19,664 nucleotides of DNA, taken from positions 1 through 19,664 of the forward strand of contig URYY01000023.1 in assembly GCA_900552245.1 (NCBI GenBank). Reading direction: 5' to 3'. The position numbers were made by a program, and so were the translations under genes. The number at the start of each line of letters is the position of its first letter. Within the stretch, counting starts at the first letter, position 1. Shown here one piece after another: positions 7,252 to 14,491 of the stretch. The notes beneath the pieces are model-generated. The model worked only from the letters and a program-made list of their open reading frames with translations. It made no database searches and was not told the DNA's origin. Source of the DNA: an uncultured Opitutales bacterium (lineage in GTDB: Bacteria; Verrucomicrobiota; Verrucomicrobiia; Opitutales; Intestinicryptomonadaceae).

Positions 7252-8190
7252 TTATGGCAGCATTCTCTGAAAGCTAAATGGTATAAAACCGTTGTAATTC
7301 CAAGAGACGATAAACTTGTTGTACAAAGTTTCCAGACTTGCCTTGTTGACCATATGCAAACCTAAAATTTCTTTAGCTTTCTCTTCGTCCTTCTCAACAC
7401 CCAAACCATAGTGGTAGCATTTCGCAAGCGCAAAACACATCGGCGCAATGCGATAATAAACCTTCTCCCCTTTTTTTATCTCTAATTTTGCATCTAAAAT
7501 AGATCTCCAAATCTCAACCGCCTTGGCCTTGTCTTCAGGCACGCCTAAACCGTGAAAATAGCACACCGCCATATTGTGCATATCGTCCATTGACCCCTTC
7601 TTTGCACGCGCCTCAAACAGCTTAAAGGCTTCGCCGTAATTTGTCTCTAAAATCTCGAAATCATTGTCCGTGTATAACATTATAGCGTAATCTTGCGCCT
7701 TTTCTACACCAAGATTGGCGGCTCGTATTAAAAGCTCGCGTCCCTTTTCAATATTTTTATCCACTCCAAACCCACCAAGATAGTAAAACCCGACTGAATG
7801 AATTGCCGGTGGATAATCTTTCTCGGCTGCTTTGGAATACCAATAAAAGGCCTTTTTATCGCCGCCCCTTGGCCATTCGTAATTATCTCTGCTATAATAA
7901 CACCCCAAGTAGTATTCGGCGTAAGTATTGCCCTCTTCGGCTTTCCTCTTTAGGTATTTCAAGGGTTCGTCCTCACTATACCTGTTGTTGAAATACGCCT
8001 CCAAATAATAATGGAAAGCATTCTCTTCATTCTTGTGAACTCCTATTCCATTTTCAAAGGCGTGCGCAAAGCGCATCTTCTGCTGATATTCCCTCTTCGC
8101 CTCATTATTAGCCTCATCTTCTGAAGCCCCATACCCGCAAGATAAGGCAAAGGAAAAAACAAGCAGAATACATAAACAACTCCTCAACAT
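7252..8190 (-). CDS. Secreted Sel1-repeat protein, family B (chimeric copy)
   Basis: Starting at ATG 8190 gives 312 aa beginning MLRSCLCILLVFSFALSCGYG, a signal peptide matching the 6106-7026 paralog; a start at 8241 would put 17 hydrophilic residues before it. Sel1-like units include FENGIGVHKNEENAFHYYLEA, TYAEYYLGCYY, FYWYSKAAEKDYPPAIHSVGFYYLGG, CYFHGLGVPEDKAKAVEIW and KCYHYGLGVEKDEEKA. The tail is GFIPFSFQRMLP. From codon ~12 on, the protein is identical to the conceptual product at 11144-12083, whereas its first 38 nt are identical to those of 6106-7026. It is therefore a mosaic: resident promoter and signal peptide, imported body and terminator. The frame is intact here (T6 in the signal peptide), unlike the other copy. 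Probably exported; the binding partner is unknown. Confidence 0.85.
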   Translation of the reverse strand: MLRSCLCILLVFSFALSCGYGASEDEANNEAKREYQQKMRFAHAFENGIGVHKNEENAFHYYLEAYFNNRYSEDEPLKYLKRKAEEGNTYAEYYLGCYYSRDNYEWPRGGDKKAFYWYSKAAEKDYPPAIHSVGFYYLGGFGVDKNIEKGRELLIRAANLGVEKAQDYAIMLYTDNDFEILETNYGEAFKLFEARAKKGSMDDMHNMAVCYFHGLGVPEDKAKAVEIWRSILDAKLEIKKGEKVYYRIAPMCFALAKCYHYGLGVEKDEEKAKEILGLHMVNKASLETLYNKFIVSWNYNGFIPFSFQRMLP

Positions 8191-8387
8191 ACGAGTTTTA
8201 CTCTCGTTAAAAAATTCAGCATAAGTCAACTTTAAAATCAATTTTACACTAGGTAAAAATTACAGATACAGATAAACAGATTTACCCGATAAAACTACTT
8301 ATATAAATTTTTCTAAAACATAGGCGCGATTTAGTTCACAAACAAAATTTGTTTGATTTTTATACAAAAGTTTGCATGATATAAGAT

Positions 8388-9683
8388 ATGTGCATGAAGG
8401 TATATCTGGCGTTTTTTACATATTTATTATTTCAGATTTTCTCCCCTGTATTACTTGCGCTTGATATGGGCTTAAAAGAAGTACCTCTTATGCAGGATAA
8501 CTGCTATGCAAAAAGCTTCCTATCCGAAAGCGAGCAAGAGTCGTATTTAAAAAATCCCGTAAGATACATGGAAGAGCTTGCGATTAAGAATAAGTTTAGA
8601 GCCTTGGAACTTTCCTTGTATTATCAGGGTTGGGCTCCCGAACTTGTATTTTTTAGGTTTAATGAAAATAAACTGCCCGAATCGTTAGTTGTTTTAAAAA
8701 AATCGGAAGTCTCAAAGAGCGCTAAAATGAAAAGTAAAGAGCTTGCCCTAAAGTGGGCAAAGATTGCGGCAGAAGGCGAGAATGCAATAAGTGCGCCAAT
8801 TGCGTTTTGCAATCTCGCAAATTTGCTTTATTCAAAAAATCCAACACATGAGGAAATTGAAAGCTTCAGAAAAATCTACAGCGATTTTGAGCTGGATTTA
8901 TTTGCTGATTCAATTTTTGTAAGCTCCGGAAATTTCTCATGCGGAGGAATCTACGCCTACGCTTTCAAAAATGGCGATATGGGCTTCCCACTAGACTTTC
9001 AGATGTGCGAAAGAATTTTGGCGCGTTCCGATCCAATGATTTGGCGAAATTTCTACTCGGGATTTCTGCTTCCTAAAGATAGAAATTTCGCCGTATTTTT
9101 GCTTTCAAAATCCGATTATTTTTGGGATATGCAAGAGCTTGCGAATATTTATAGCGGCACATATGACAGTAGCGACGCCAATGGAGAACTTGCAAAATAC
9201 TGGCAGGAAAAGGCAAATAAAGCCAAGTCTAAATACATAGGCGAAAGAAAGCTGCTCTACAAAATGCCATCTCCACACAGTCCTGGTTTCAATTACCTGT
9301 GGGAGAAGCACCTAAAAGAGCTAAGGCAGTCAAATCCGAATGTCGCAAAAGAGGACATTGTAAAGTCTTTCAACGAAAGATACAATATCTTCAAATACGC
9401 AGCAAAAGAGAAAGCCTTAAAAGTTCCATATTTTGGTGAATCCGAGGAGATTGTTTTTGAGAGTCCAAACCCCGACTACGACCGAAAGAAAGCGGAAAAA
9501 ATATTGGAAAATTTCATTGCCGAGGGCGGTGCCGCAGATCCGATTACCCTGAACTTTCTGAGAGATAATTTGCTCTGGGAATTGGGAGTTGACGAAGATT
9601 TAATCGACAAATTCTATAAGAATGTAAGCGGAGGTAAATTCTACTTAGCCTACAAAAAGAAGCTGGCAGATTACGCAAACTAA
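8388..9683 (+). CDS. Secreted family A repeat protein (unknown function)
   Basis: This is a 431-aa protein with no known name. Residues 1-25 (KVYLAFFTYLLFQIFSPVLLA) are a signal peptide; ATG 8388 and ATG 8394 are both possible starts. LSLYYQG (75-81) is shared with the next gene. A degenerate Sel1-like unit, YAYAFKNGDMGFPLDFQMCERIL (189-211), precedes the family block FYSGFLLPKDRNFA (222-235) and NIYSGTY (253-259). A basic helical C-terminal domain follows, with VFESPNPDYDRKKAEKIL echoing YIENPNRDIERFNKLLELL in the 3792-4871 protein. It is divergent from 7252-8190 and in tandem with 9889-11094, its closest local paralog. No catalytic motif is visible. Probably exported, perhaps a protein-binding solenoid. 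Confidence 0.75.
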   Translation: MCMKVYLAFFTYLLFQIFSPVLLALDMGLKEVPLMQDNCYAKSFLSESEQESYLKNPVRYMEELAIKNKFRALELSLYYQGWAPELVFFRFNENKLPESLVVLKKSEVSKSAKMKSKELALKWAKIAAEGENAISAPIAFCNLANLLYSKNPTHEEIESFRKIYSDFELDLFADSIFVSSGNFSCGGIYAYAFKNGDMGFPLDFQMCERILARSDPMIWRNFYSGFLLPKDRNFAVFLLSKSDYFWDMQELANIYSGTYDSSDANGELAKYWQEKANKAKSKYIGERKLLYKMPSPHSPGFNYLWEKHLKELRQSNPNVAKEDIVKSFNERYNIFKYAAKEKALKVPYFGESEEIVFESPNPDYDRKKAEKILENFIAEGGAADPITLNFLRDNLLWELGVDEDLIDKFYKNVSGGKFYLAYKKKLADYAN

Positions 9684-9865
9684 CTAAAAGATTTCGAAAA
9701 AAATTTTGGTTTAAAAATCGGATTCTCCCCCCATGTGCAAAATAATAAAAAGGACAATTTAAAAGAGCTCTTTAATTGCAAAATTGAATCCATTCAGATA
9801 TCTCGCAAATTAGATTGCAGATTTGTATTACTTATTAAAAAATAAATTTTAACATTGAAAATTTC

Positions 9866-9871
9866 TATAAT
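9866..9871 (+). promoter_or_regulatory. Consensus -10 box (TATAAT) close to start of the 9889 gene
   Basis: A perfect TATAAT lies 17 nt before the ATG at 9889 in an AT-rich gap. No good -35 is seen at 16-18 nt. Transcription would begin about 10 nt before the ATG, giving a near-leaderless message without room for a Shine-Dalgarno. A chance match in AT-rich DNA cannot be excluded. Confidence 0.35.
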
Positions 9872-9888
9872 CTTGCAACCATGAAGGC

Positions 9889-11094
9889 ATGACGCTTAGG
9901 ATTTTATTTCTCTTAGCCGCTTTACTTTTATGCGCTTGCTCGCCGAAAAACTCAGAACATTCGGATGAAAAAGGCGAGCTTGCCGGACTGATAGAGCAAT
10001 CCAATCTAAAACAGGATTTGCTCTTGGACGTATTTTTATTTGGCAGCGAATATCACATGCTAAAAGACGGCGGGAGAAAAATTAAAAATCCATTTTACAA
10101 CCCCCAAAGAGCCGACAATGCGCTGAAGGTATTTCTAAGGAGTCTCAACCTAACGAGGGTTGACAAATTTCAAGAAATAAACAATCCGCTCGCAAATCCC
10201 GAAACCTATTTTGAAAAGCTAAATCTTGGAGCAATAGCAAAACCCGACGATTCATTTTATGACAAGCTAAAAACTGAGGGAGAAAAATTTACAAGCAAGT
10301 ATAACGCAATTACAGACGAAGCCAAGAAAGATAAGTGTTTTAAAAATTTATCTGCAAAAAAATCCGGATTTTACGAAGACGGCGCTACCGCACTGCAACT
10401 ATCATTGTACTACCAAGGCTTCAATCCGGAATTTGCAAAATCCACAATCTACGAAAATAAATACGGAGGAATGGACCAACCGCCTTTGAATATGAGTCCG
10501 ACTGACGACGACTTAAAGATAGACGTCGCAGTTAGAGATGCGCAAAAAGCCTACAATTACGCCCTATTAAATTCGACTCTTTTTGACACAAGTAATTACG
10601 CGAACCTTTGCTTAAACGGAATAGGCACTAAAAAAAATGCGGATATTGCTGCTCTCGTATTTTCAAAGAGCAAAACTTGGAATATGACAGCCGAAGAAAT
10701 TCGGAAATCCGAAGGTAAACTTGCCTGGGATTTGCGCGAATATTTTTTGCCGCTTTACGCCTATATGCTTTACCACGGCTTGGGCGTAAAAAGAGATGTG
10801 GCAAAATGCGACGCAATATTGGAACTTGAGATATATAATCAGTGCTGGAAAAATTTTTACTGCGGTTGGTTTGTTCCGAAAGACTTTGACTTTGCAATAC
10901 GCTGCTTGGAACTTTTGAATGCAAAATCCTATAAATCCGGCGCAAAGAATAATGCGCAAAATTGCGGCGAAGCTCAGCTTAATTCGCCTTCATATTATTT
11001 GATAAAAATATACGAGGGTAAATACAATCCGAAGCACAAGAATCCCGAAAAAGCGCAATATTGGAAAGGCGTTCATAAGAATAAAAAAGCCTAA
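9889..11094 (+). CDS. Predicted lipoprotein, family A (C-terminally short)
   Basis: This 401-aa protein starts MTLRILFLLAALLLCACSPK. The lipobox LCAC (14-17) predicts a lipoprotein anchored through Cys17, unlike its two paralogs, which have ordinary signal peptides. LSLYYQG (171-177) is shared with the 8388 gene. Two Sel1-like units follow (YANLCLNGIGTKKNADIAALVF; YAYMLYHGLGVKRDVAKCDAIL), then the family block FYCGWFVPKDFDFA (323-336) and KIYEGKYNP. The protein stops soon after, without the ~100-residue C-terminal domain of the other two. Its stop codon (11092-11094) is inside the stem of the terminator serving the convergent gene, and its last 51 nt belong to the ~1 kb repeat. I infer that recombination at this junction may have cut the gene short. 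Confidence 0.75.
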   Translation: MTLRILFLLAALLLCACSPKNSEHSDEKGELAGLIEQSNLKQDLLLDVFLFGSEYHMLKDGGRKIKNPFYNPQRADNALKVFLRSLNLTRVDKFQEINNPLANPETYFEKLNLGAIAKPDDSFYDKLKTEGEKFTSKYNAITDEAKKDKCFKNLSAKKSGFYEDGATALQLSLYYQGFNPEFAKSTIYENKYGGMDQPPLNMSPTDDDLKIDVAVRDAQKAYNYALLNSTLFDTSNYANLCLNGIGTKKNADIAALVFSKSKTWNMTAEEIRKSEGKLAWDLREYFLPLYAYMLYHGLGVKRDVAKCDAILELEIYNQCWKNFYCGWFVPKDFDFAIRCLELLNAKSYKSGAKNNAQNCGEAQLNSPSYYLIKIYEGKYNPKHKNPEKAQYWKGVHKNKKA

Positions 11095-12065
11095 GCCGCC
11101 GAACAATCGGCAGGGCTTAGGCTTAAAATTTACGAATCAACTATTATGGCAGCATTCTCTGAAAGCTAAATGGTATAAAACCGTTGTAATTCCAAGAGAC
11201 GATAAACTTGTTGTACAAAGTTTCCAGACTTGCCTTGTTGACCATATGCAAACCTAAAATTTCTTTAGCTTTCTCTTCGTCCTTCTCAACACCCAAACCA
11301 TAGTGGTAGCATTTCGCAAGCGCAAAACACATCGGCGCAATGCGATAATAAACCTTCTCCCCTTTTTTTATCTCTAATTTTGCATCTAAAATAGATCTCC
11401 AAATCTCAACCGCCTTGGCCTTGTCTTCAGGCACGCCTAAACCGTGAAAATAGCACACCGCCATATTGTGCATATCGTCCATTGACCCCTTCTTTGCACG
11501 CGCCTCAAACAGCTTAAAGGCTTCGCCGTAATTTGTCTCTAAAATCTCGAAATCATTGTCCGTGTATAACATTATAGCGTAATCTTGCGCCTTTTCTACA
11601 CCAAGATTGGCGGCTCGTATTAAAAGCTCGCGTCCCTTTTCAATATTTTTATCCACTCCAAACCCACCAAGATAGTAAAACCCGACTGAATGAATTGCCG
11701 GTGGATAATCTTTCTCGGCTGCTTTGGAATACCAATAAAAGGCCTTTTTATCGCCGCCCCTTGGCCATTCGTAATTATCTCTGCTATAATAACACCCCAA
11801 GTAGTATTCGGCGTAAGTATTGCCCTCTTCGGCTTTCCTCTTTAGGTATTTCAAGGGTTCGTCCTCACTATACCTGTTGTTGAAATACGCCTCCAAATAA
11901 TAATGGAAAGCATTCTCTTCATTCTTGTGAACTCCTATTCCATTTTCAAAGGCGTGCGCAAAGCGCATCTTCTGCTGATATTCCCTCTTCGCCTCATTAT
12001 TAGCCTCATCTTCTGAAGCCCCATACCCGCAAGATAAAGCAAAGGAAAAAAACAAGCAGAATACA
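11044..12065. repeat. Near-identical ~1.02 kb direct repeat, copy 2 (probable donor)
   Basis: These 1,022 bases correspond to 7152-8172. This copy holds the complete context of the family A gene tail (in frame with its full gene), the terminator, and the body of a family B gene. The intact family A reading frame entering the repeat here, and only a fragment at copy 1, identify this as the likely source locus. Confidence 0.93.
11087..11124 (-). terminator. Intrinsic terminator between convergent family A and B genes
   Basis: AAGCCTAAGCC (11087-11097) pairs with GGCTTAGGCTT (11114-11124), with an inner GCCGA/TCGGC stem and ACAA loop. The minus-strand transcript of the family B gene meets a U-tract after the stem (A-run 11083-11088), while the plus side lacks one. 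The stop codon of the convergent family A gene is embedded in the left arm. Confidence 0.8.
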
Positions 12066-12083
12066 AAACAGCGAAAATTTCAT
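11144..12083 (-). pseudogene. Family B Sel1-repeat gene frameshifted in its signal peptide
   Basis: The body is identical in protein sequence to 7252-8190, but the start is broken. An ATG at 12083 opens MKFSLFCILLVF, a good signal peptide that would continue into SFALSCGYGASED if the T-run had six bases. Here the run has seven (minus-strand T7, plus-strand 12046-12052), so translation from 12083 leaves the frame after VF. The uninterrupted frame from 11144 reaches only to a TTG at 12055, which would give a 303-aa protein lacking the N-region of the signal peptide. Either the gene is inactive or the homopolymer makes it switchable by slippage. The signal-peptide codons upstream of 12065 differ from those of the 7252 copy, so this gene had its own native 5' end. 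A sequencing homopolymer error is the main alternative. Confidence 0.75.
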
Positions 12084-12140
12084 AACAGATTCTGGTTTTA
12101 AGCATGAAAAAGAATTTGTCAATCATTACTTTTATTACAA

Positions 12141-13652
12141 TTACAAGTCTTTAACTTCTCCGTTAAATATATTAATATTAACAGAACCATCGTATATTTT
12201 CCGCTCTCCCGGTTTTTCGCTGTAATTCTTTATTACACCACCTTCGGCACCTTCTCTCGGCGCATAATTAATTTCTTTGCTCGCACTTGCATGAACTTGT
12301 GCATAATGGGTTATATCGGAATCTGAAATTTTGCCTTGCTCAATATTTTCAGCCCCAAAAACATCTTTGGGTCTTCCCTTAACTGTGGAAATTCTCATTG
12401 AAATATTAAAATTACCTTCACCATATATTGTAATATAGTCATTTATCTTTTTCATTTCCTCGGATTTCCAATCGATATTTACCACGGATAGTCTTGGTAT
12501 TTTGACCTCCCCTTTTTCGTTAGCCTTTACATCATAGGCAACATCAATCGCTTTTGTATCATATCCGTTTTTTGGATTTTTATATTTAATCTCAACATGG
12601 ACAATTATCGTATTATCCGAATTTTTTTCATATCCTTTATCATAGAAATCAAATGCAGACCAAACACCCTCCTTGCGCTCTTTAGTTTTTGGATTTACAT
12701 AGGGTTTAGTATTGAACGTACCTGAAAAATCTACGTACTTACCCGTTGGGTTTCTGTTTTCATCTATTTTTTCCATGCGCAGGTCTTTGCTTATGGCGCC
12801 CTTTGGAGCTTCCGCCTCTTTTGCCTCACTATTTGTCTCACCTTTTGCCTCATTTTTTTCGGATTGCGAATTTGCATCTTTACTTTGCGCTTCCTCCTCT
12901 TCTTCTTCCTCCTCCGCAGGGCTTGCATTTTCCGCTGCCGCACTTGCTGATTTTTGAGCGCTCTTGCTTTCGCCGCTCTTGGACGCCCCGCCATTGTCGC
13001 CCTCTGCAACCCACTGGCCGCCGTTTGACTGCCCCTTGGGCGCGCGCGCCTGGTCGGGATTGTACGTTAGCTCATCGGAATCGGGATTTTCCGGGGCCTC
13101 CGCCTCGGCCGCAATTTCTTCAAGCGAAAGCCTGCCGTTTGCGCACAAACAAAAGTTCTTTACAGCCTCCGCGCTTTCCAAGTCCGCAGAATCCGCATTG
13201 CCCTCGCCCCTCAAGCCCGCAAGATGCGCGGCCTCGTGTATAATTACTCCGGCTCTGTCGTCGCCTATTTGCTTTGTATCAAAAAAGGCGTCGTAAATTT
13301 TAATCTCGCCGCTATCTTCCGATACGCTGGACAATACCGAAGCTTCCGCCCCGCCCTCGTTTCCCTCGTAAACGGACTCGCGCACGCACTTTAAGCTCTT
13401 ATCTTTAAAGCTTGCAATTAGCCCGTCAAGTGTCGCCGAAAGCCCGCTTGCGTCTTTTTTAAAAAGAGTCGCAGTCAAGCCCTCGTCAACTTCACCTTTT
13501 TTAAGTTTTTGCGAGGAGGAATTTAAAAGCAAAAAGGCCTCTTTTATTGCCTTACTTAAAAAGCTTCCCTCCTCCAAAGTAAACTTTGTGGCACGTTCAT
13601 ATTTAATTAATCCGTACTGTGTTTTTATTTGAGTTTCCATAAAACACAGCAT
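12141..13652 (-). CDS. Modular HExxH (putative zinc metallopeptidase) protein with variable C-terminal domain
   Basis: This 503-aa protein has no signal peptide. The N-terminal region contains GVIIHEAAHLAG with HExxH at 139-143 and Asp154/Asp157 downstream, a layout reminiscent of aspzincin (M35-like) peptidases, in which HExxH plus a later Asp bind zinc; this family match is inference. Next come YNPDQARAPKGQSNGGQWV (197-215), resembling the 'RxPxGxxxGGQW' linkers seen in phage head-associated and toxin-like proteins, and a low-complexity stretch rich in Ser/Ala/Glu with eight consecutive Glu (247-254). A beta-rich C-terminal domain of ~210 residues, not recognised, follows (VKGRPKDVFGAENIEQGKIS). 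The DNA coding for the C-terminal third is clearly AT-richer than the rest, suggesting domain replacement. ATG 13652 is preceded by GGCGGTGAT; ATG 13640 is the alternative. It could be a toxin, effector or prophage remnant. Confidence 0.7.
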   Translation of the reverse strand: MLCFMETQIKTQYGLIKYERATKFTLEEGSFLSKAIKEAFLLLNSSSQKLKKGEVDEGLTATLFKKDASGLSATLDGLIASFKDKSLKCVRESVYEGNEGGAEASVLSSVSEDSGEIKIYDAFFDTKQIGDDRAGVIIHEAAHLAGLRGEGNADSADLESAEAVKNFCLCANGRLSLEEIAAEAEAPENPDSDELTYNPDQARAPKGQSNGGQWVAEGDNGGASKSGESKSAQKSASAAAENASPAEEEEEEEEAQSKDANSQSEKNEAKGETNSEAKEAEAPKGAISKDLRMEKIDENRNPTGKYVDFSGTFNTKPYVNPKTKERKEGVWSAFDFYDKGYEKNSDNTIIVHVEIKYKNPKNGYDTKAIDVAYDVKANEKGEVKIPRLSVVNIDWKSEEMKKINDYITIYGEGNFNISMRISTVKGRPKDVFGAENIEQGKISDSDITHYAQVHASASKEINYAPREGAEGGVIKNYSEKPGERKIYDGSVNINIFNGEVKDL

Positions 13653-13680
13653 ATCACCGCCGCCGCAATCTTACAAATTT

Positions 13681-13726
13681 ACTTTTGATACTTTTGAAAG
13701 AATGTATTTTTTTGAACTTTTTGAAC
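13681..13726. repeat. Four TTTTGA boxes at 9-nt multiples upstream of the HExxH gene
   Basis: TTTTGA occurs at 13683, 13692, 13710 and 13719, with spacings of 9, 18 and 9 nt. Two pairs form 9-nt tandem units: ACTTTTGA (13681 and 13690) and TTTTTGAAC (13709 and 13718). They lie 29-74 nt upstream of the 13652 start. A regulator binding array is possible; AT-rich chance repetition is the alternative. Confidence 0.4.
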
Positions 13727-13814
13727 TTAAATCCTCCAATCTGCACCGCTTCACTAAAAGCCTTTACCCCCACTAAAAAATTCTCCCCCACCCAAGTTAA
13801 TTAACACCTCAGCT

Positions 13815-13845
13815 AAAAAAAAGACCTCGGAAAATCCGAGGCCTT
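13815..13845 (-). terminator. Rho-independent terminator of rpsB-tsf
   Basis: CCTCGGA (13825-13831) pairs with TCCGAGG (13835-13841) around an AAA loop. Read on the minus strand, eight T follow (A-run 13815-13822). It lies 35 nt beyond the tsf stop codon and is the end of the rpsB-tsf transcript. Confidence 0.9.
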
Positions 13846-13879
13846 AAAAAGCTTAGCGCAACTTGAAAATTCAAGCAAA

Positions 13880-14476
13880 CTACGCGCCAATCTGGTAGCG
13901 TGTAAAGCGCTTGATTTCCAACTTTTCGCCGATAGTTGCAATCTTTTGTGTGAGAACTTCCTGCACAGTGTGCGCGTCGTCCTTGACAAAAGGCTGTTCC
14001 AAGAGGCATACGCCCTGATAGAACTTGTCGAGCTTGCCTTCGATAATCTTGGCCTTGATGTTTTCAGGCTTCTTGTCGTTTGCAAGCTGAGCTTCCGCAA
14101 TTTCGCGCTCCTTTGCAACAAGCTCTGCGGGAACCTGGTCGCGCGAGATGCAAATCGGGGAAGTAGCGGCTATGTGCATGCACAAGTCCTTAACAAAAGC
14201 TTGGAAGTCCGCATTCTTTGCAACAAAGTCGGACTCGCAAGCGACTTCGATTAGAACTCCAACCTTGTTGTTAGAGTGTATGTAAGCCGAAATCAAGCCC
14301 TGAGAAGCCGTGCGACCAGCCTTCTTAGCGGCTGTTGCAACGCCCTTTTTGCGCAAAATTTCGATAGCCTGCTCCTCGTTGCCATTAGCCTCGACAAGAG
14401 CCTTTTTGCACTCCATCATGCCTGCGCCTGTGCGTGCGCGCAAGTCGCTTACCATTTTTGCATTTATTTCTGCCAT
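13880..14476 (-). CDS. tsf: Translation elongation factor Ts
   Basis: This 198-aa protein is EF-Ts, the guanine-nucleotide exchange factor for EF-Tu. The N-terminal UBA-like module shows VSDLRARTGAGMMECKKAL (9-27), followed by IEILRKKG and the core motif IEVACESDFVAKN, whose Asp-Phe pair contacts EF-Tu. The protein is of the short type, lacking the extra coiled-coil subdomain of the longer ~280-aa forms. It starts 15 nt after rpsB with a GGAAAGGA Shine-Dalgarno, the conserved rpsB-tsf operon order, and is closed by a strong terminator. Assignment is secure. Confidence 0.97.
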   Translation of the reverse strand: MAEINAKMVSDLRARTGAGMMECKKALVEANGNEEQAIEILRKKGVATAAKKAGRTASQGLISAYIHSNNKVGVLIEVACESDFVAKNADFQAFVKDLCMHIAATSPICISRDQVPAELVAKEREIAEAQLANDKKPENIKAKIIEGKLDKFYQGVCLLEQPFVKDDAHTVQEVLTQKIATIGEKLEIKRFTRYQIGA

Positions 14477-14491
14477 CTTAAAGTCCTTTCC

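Larger units (their letters stand above)
7152..8172. repeat. Near-identical ~1.02 kb direct repeat, copy 1
   Basis: These 1,021 bases match 11044-12065 with a constant offset of 3892. Only two differences were noticed: G8146 versus A12038, and A6 (8154-8159) versus A7 (12046-12052). The repeat starts inside the coding tail of a family A gene (a remnant here) and ends in the signal-peptide codons of the family B gene. Left of 7152 and right of 8172 the two loci are unrelated to each other. Confidence 0.93.

Noticed and set aside
8353..8385. Promoter (TTGATT with TATAAG) for the 8388 gene
   Set aside because: The spacing of about 21 nt is too long and the -10 would lie at the start codon, so I do not count it as supported.
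12746..13243. 165-aa and other open frames opposite or overlapping the HExxH gene
   Set aside because: They come from the low-complexity GAG/GAA/GCC codons of that gene read in other frames (runs of Pro/Leu or Arg/Lys), not from independent genes.
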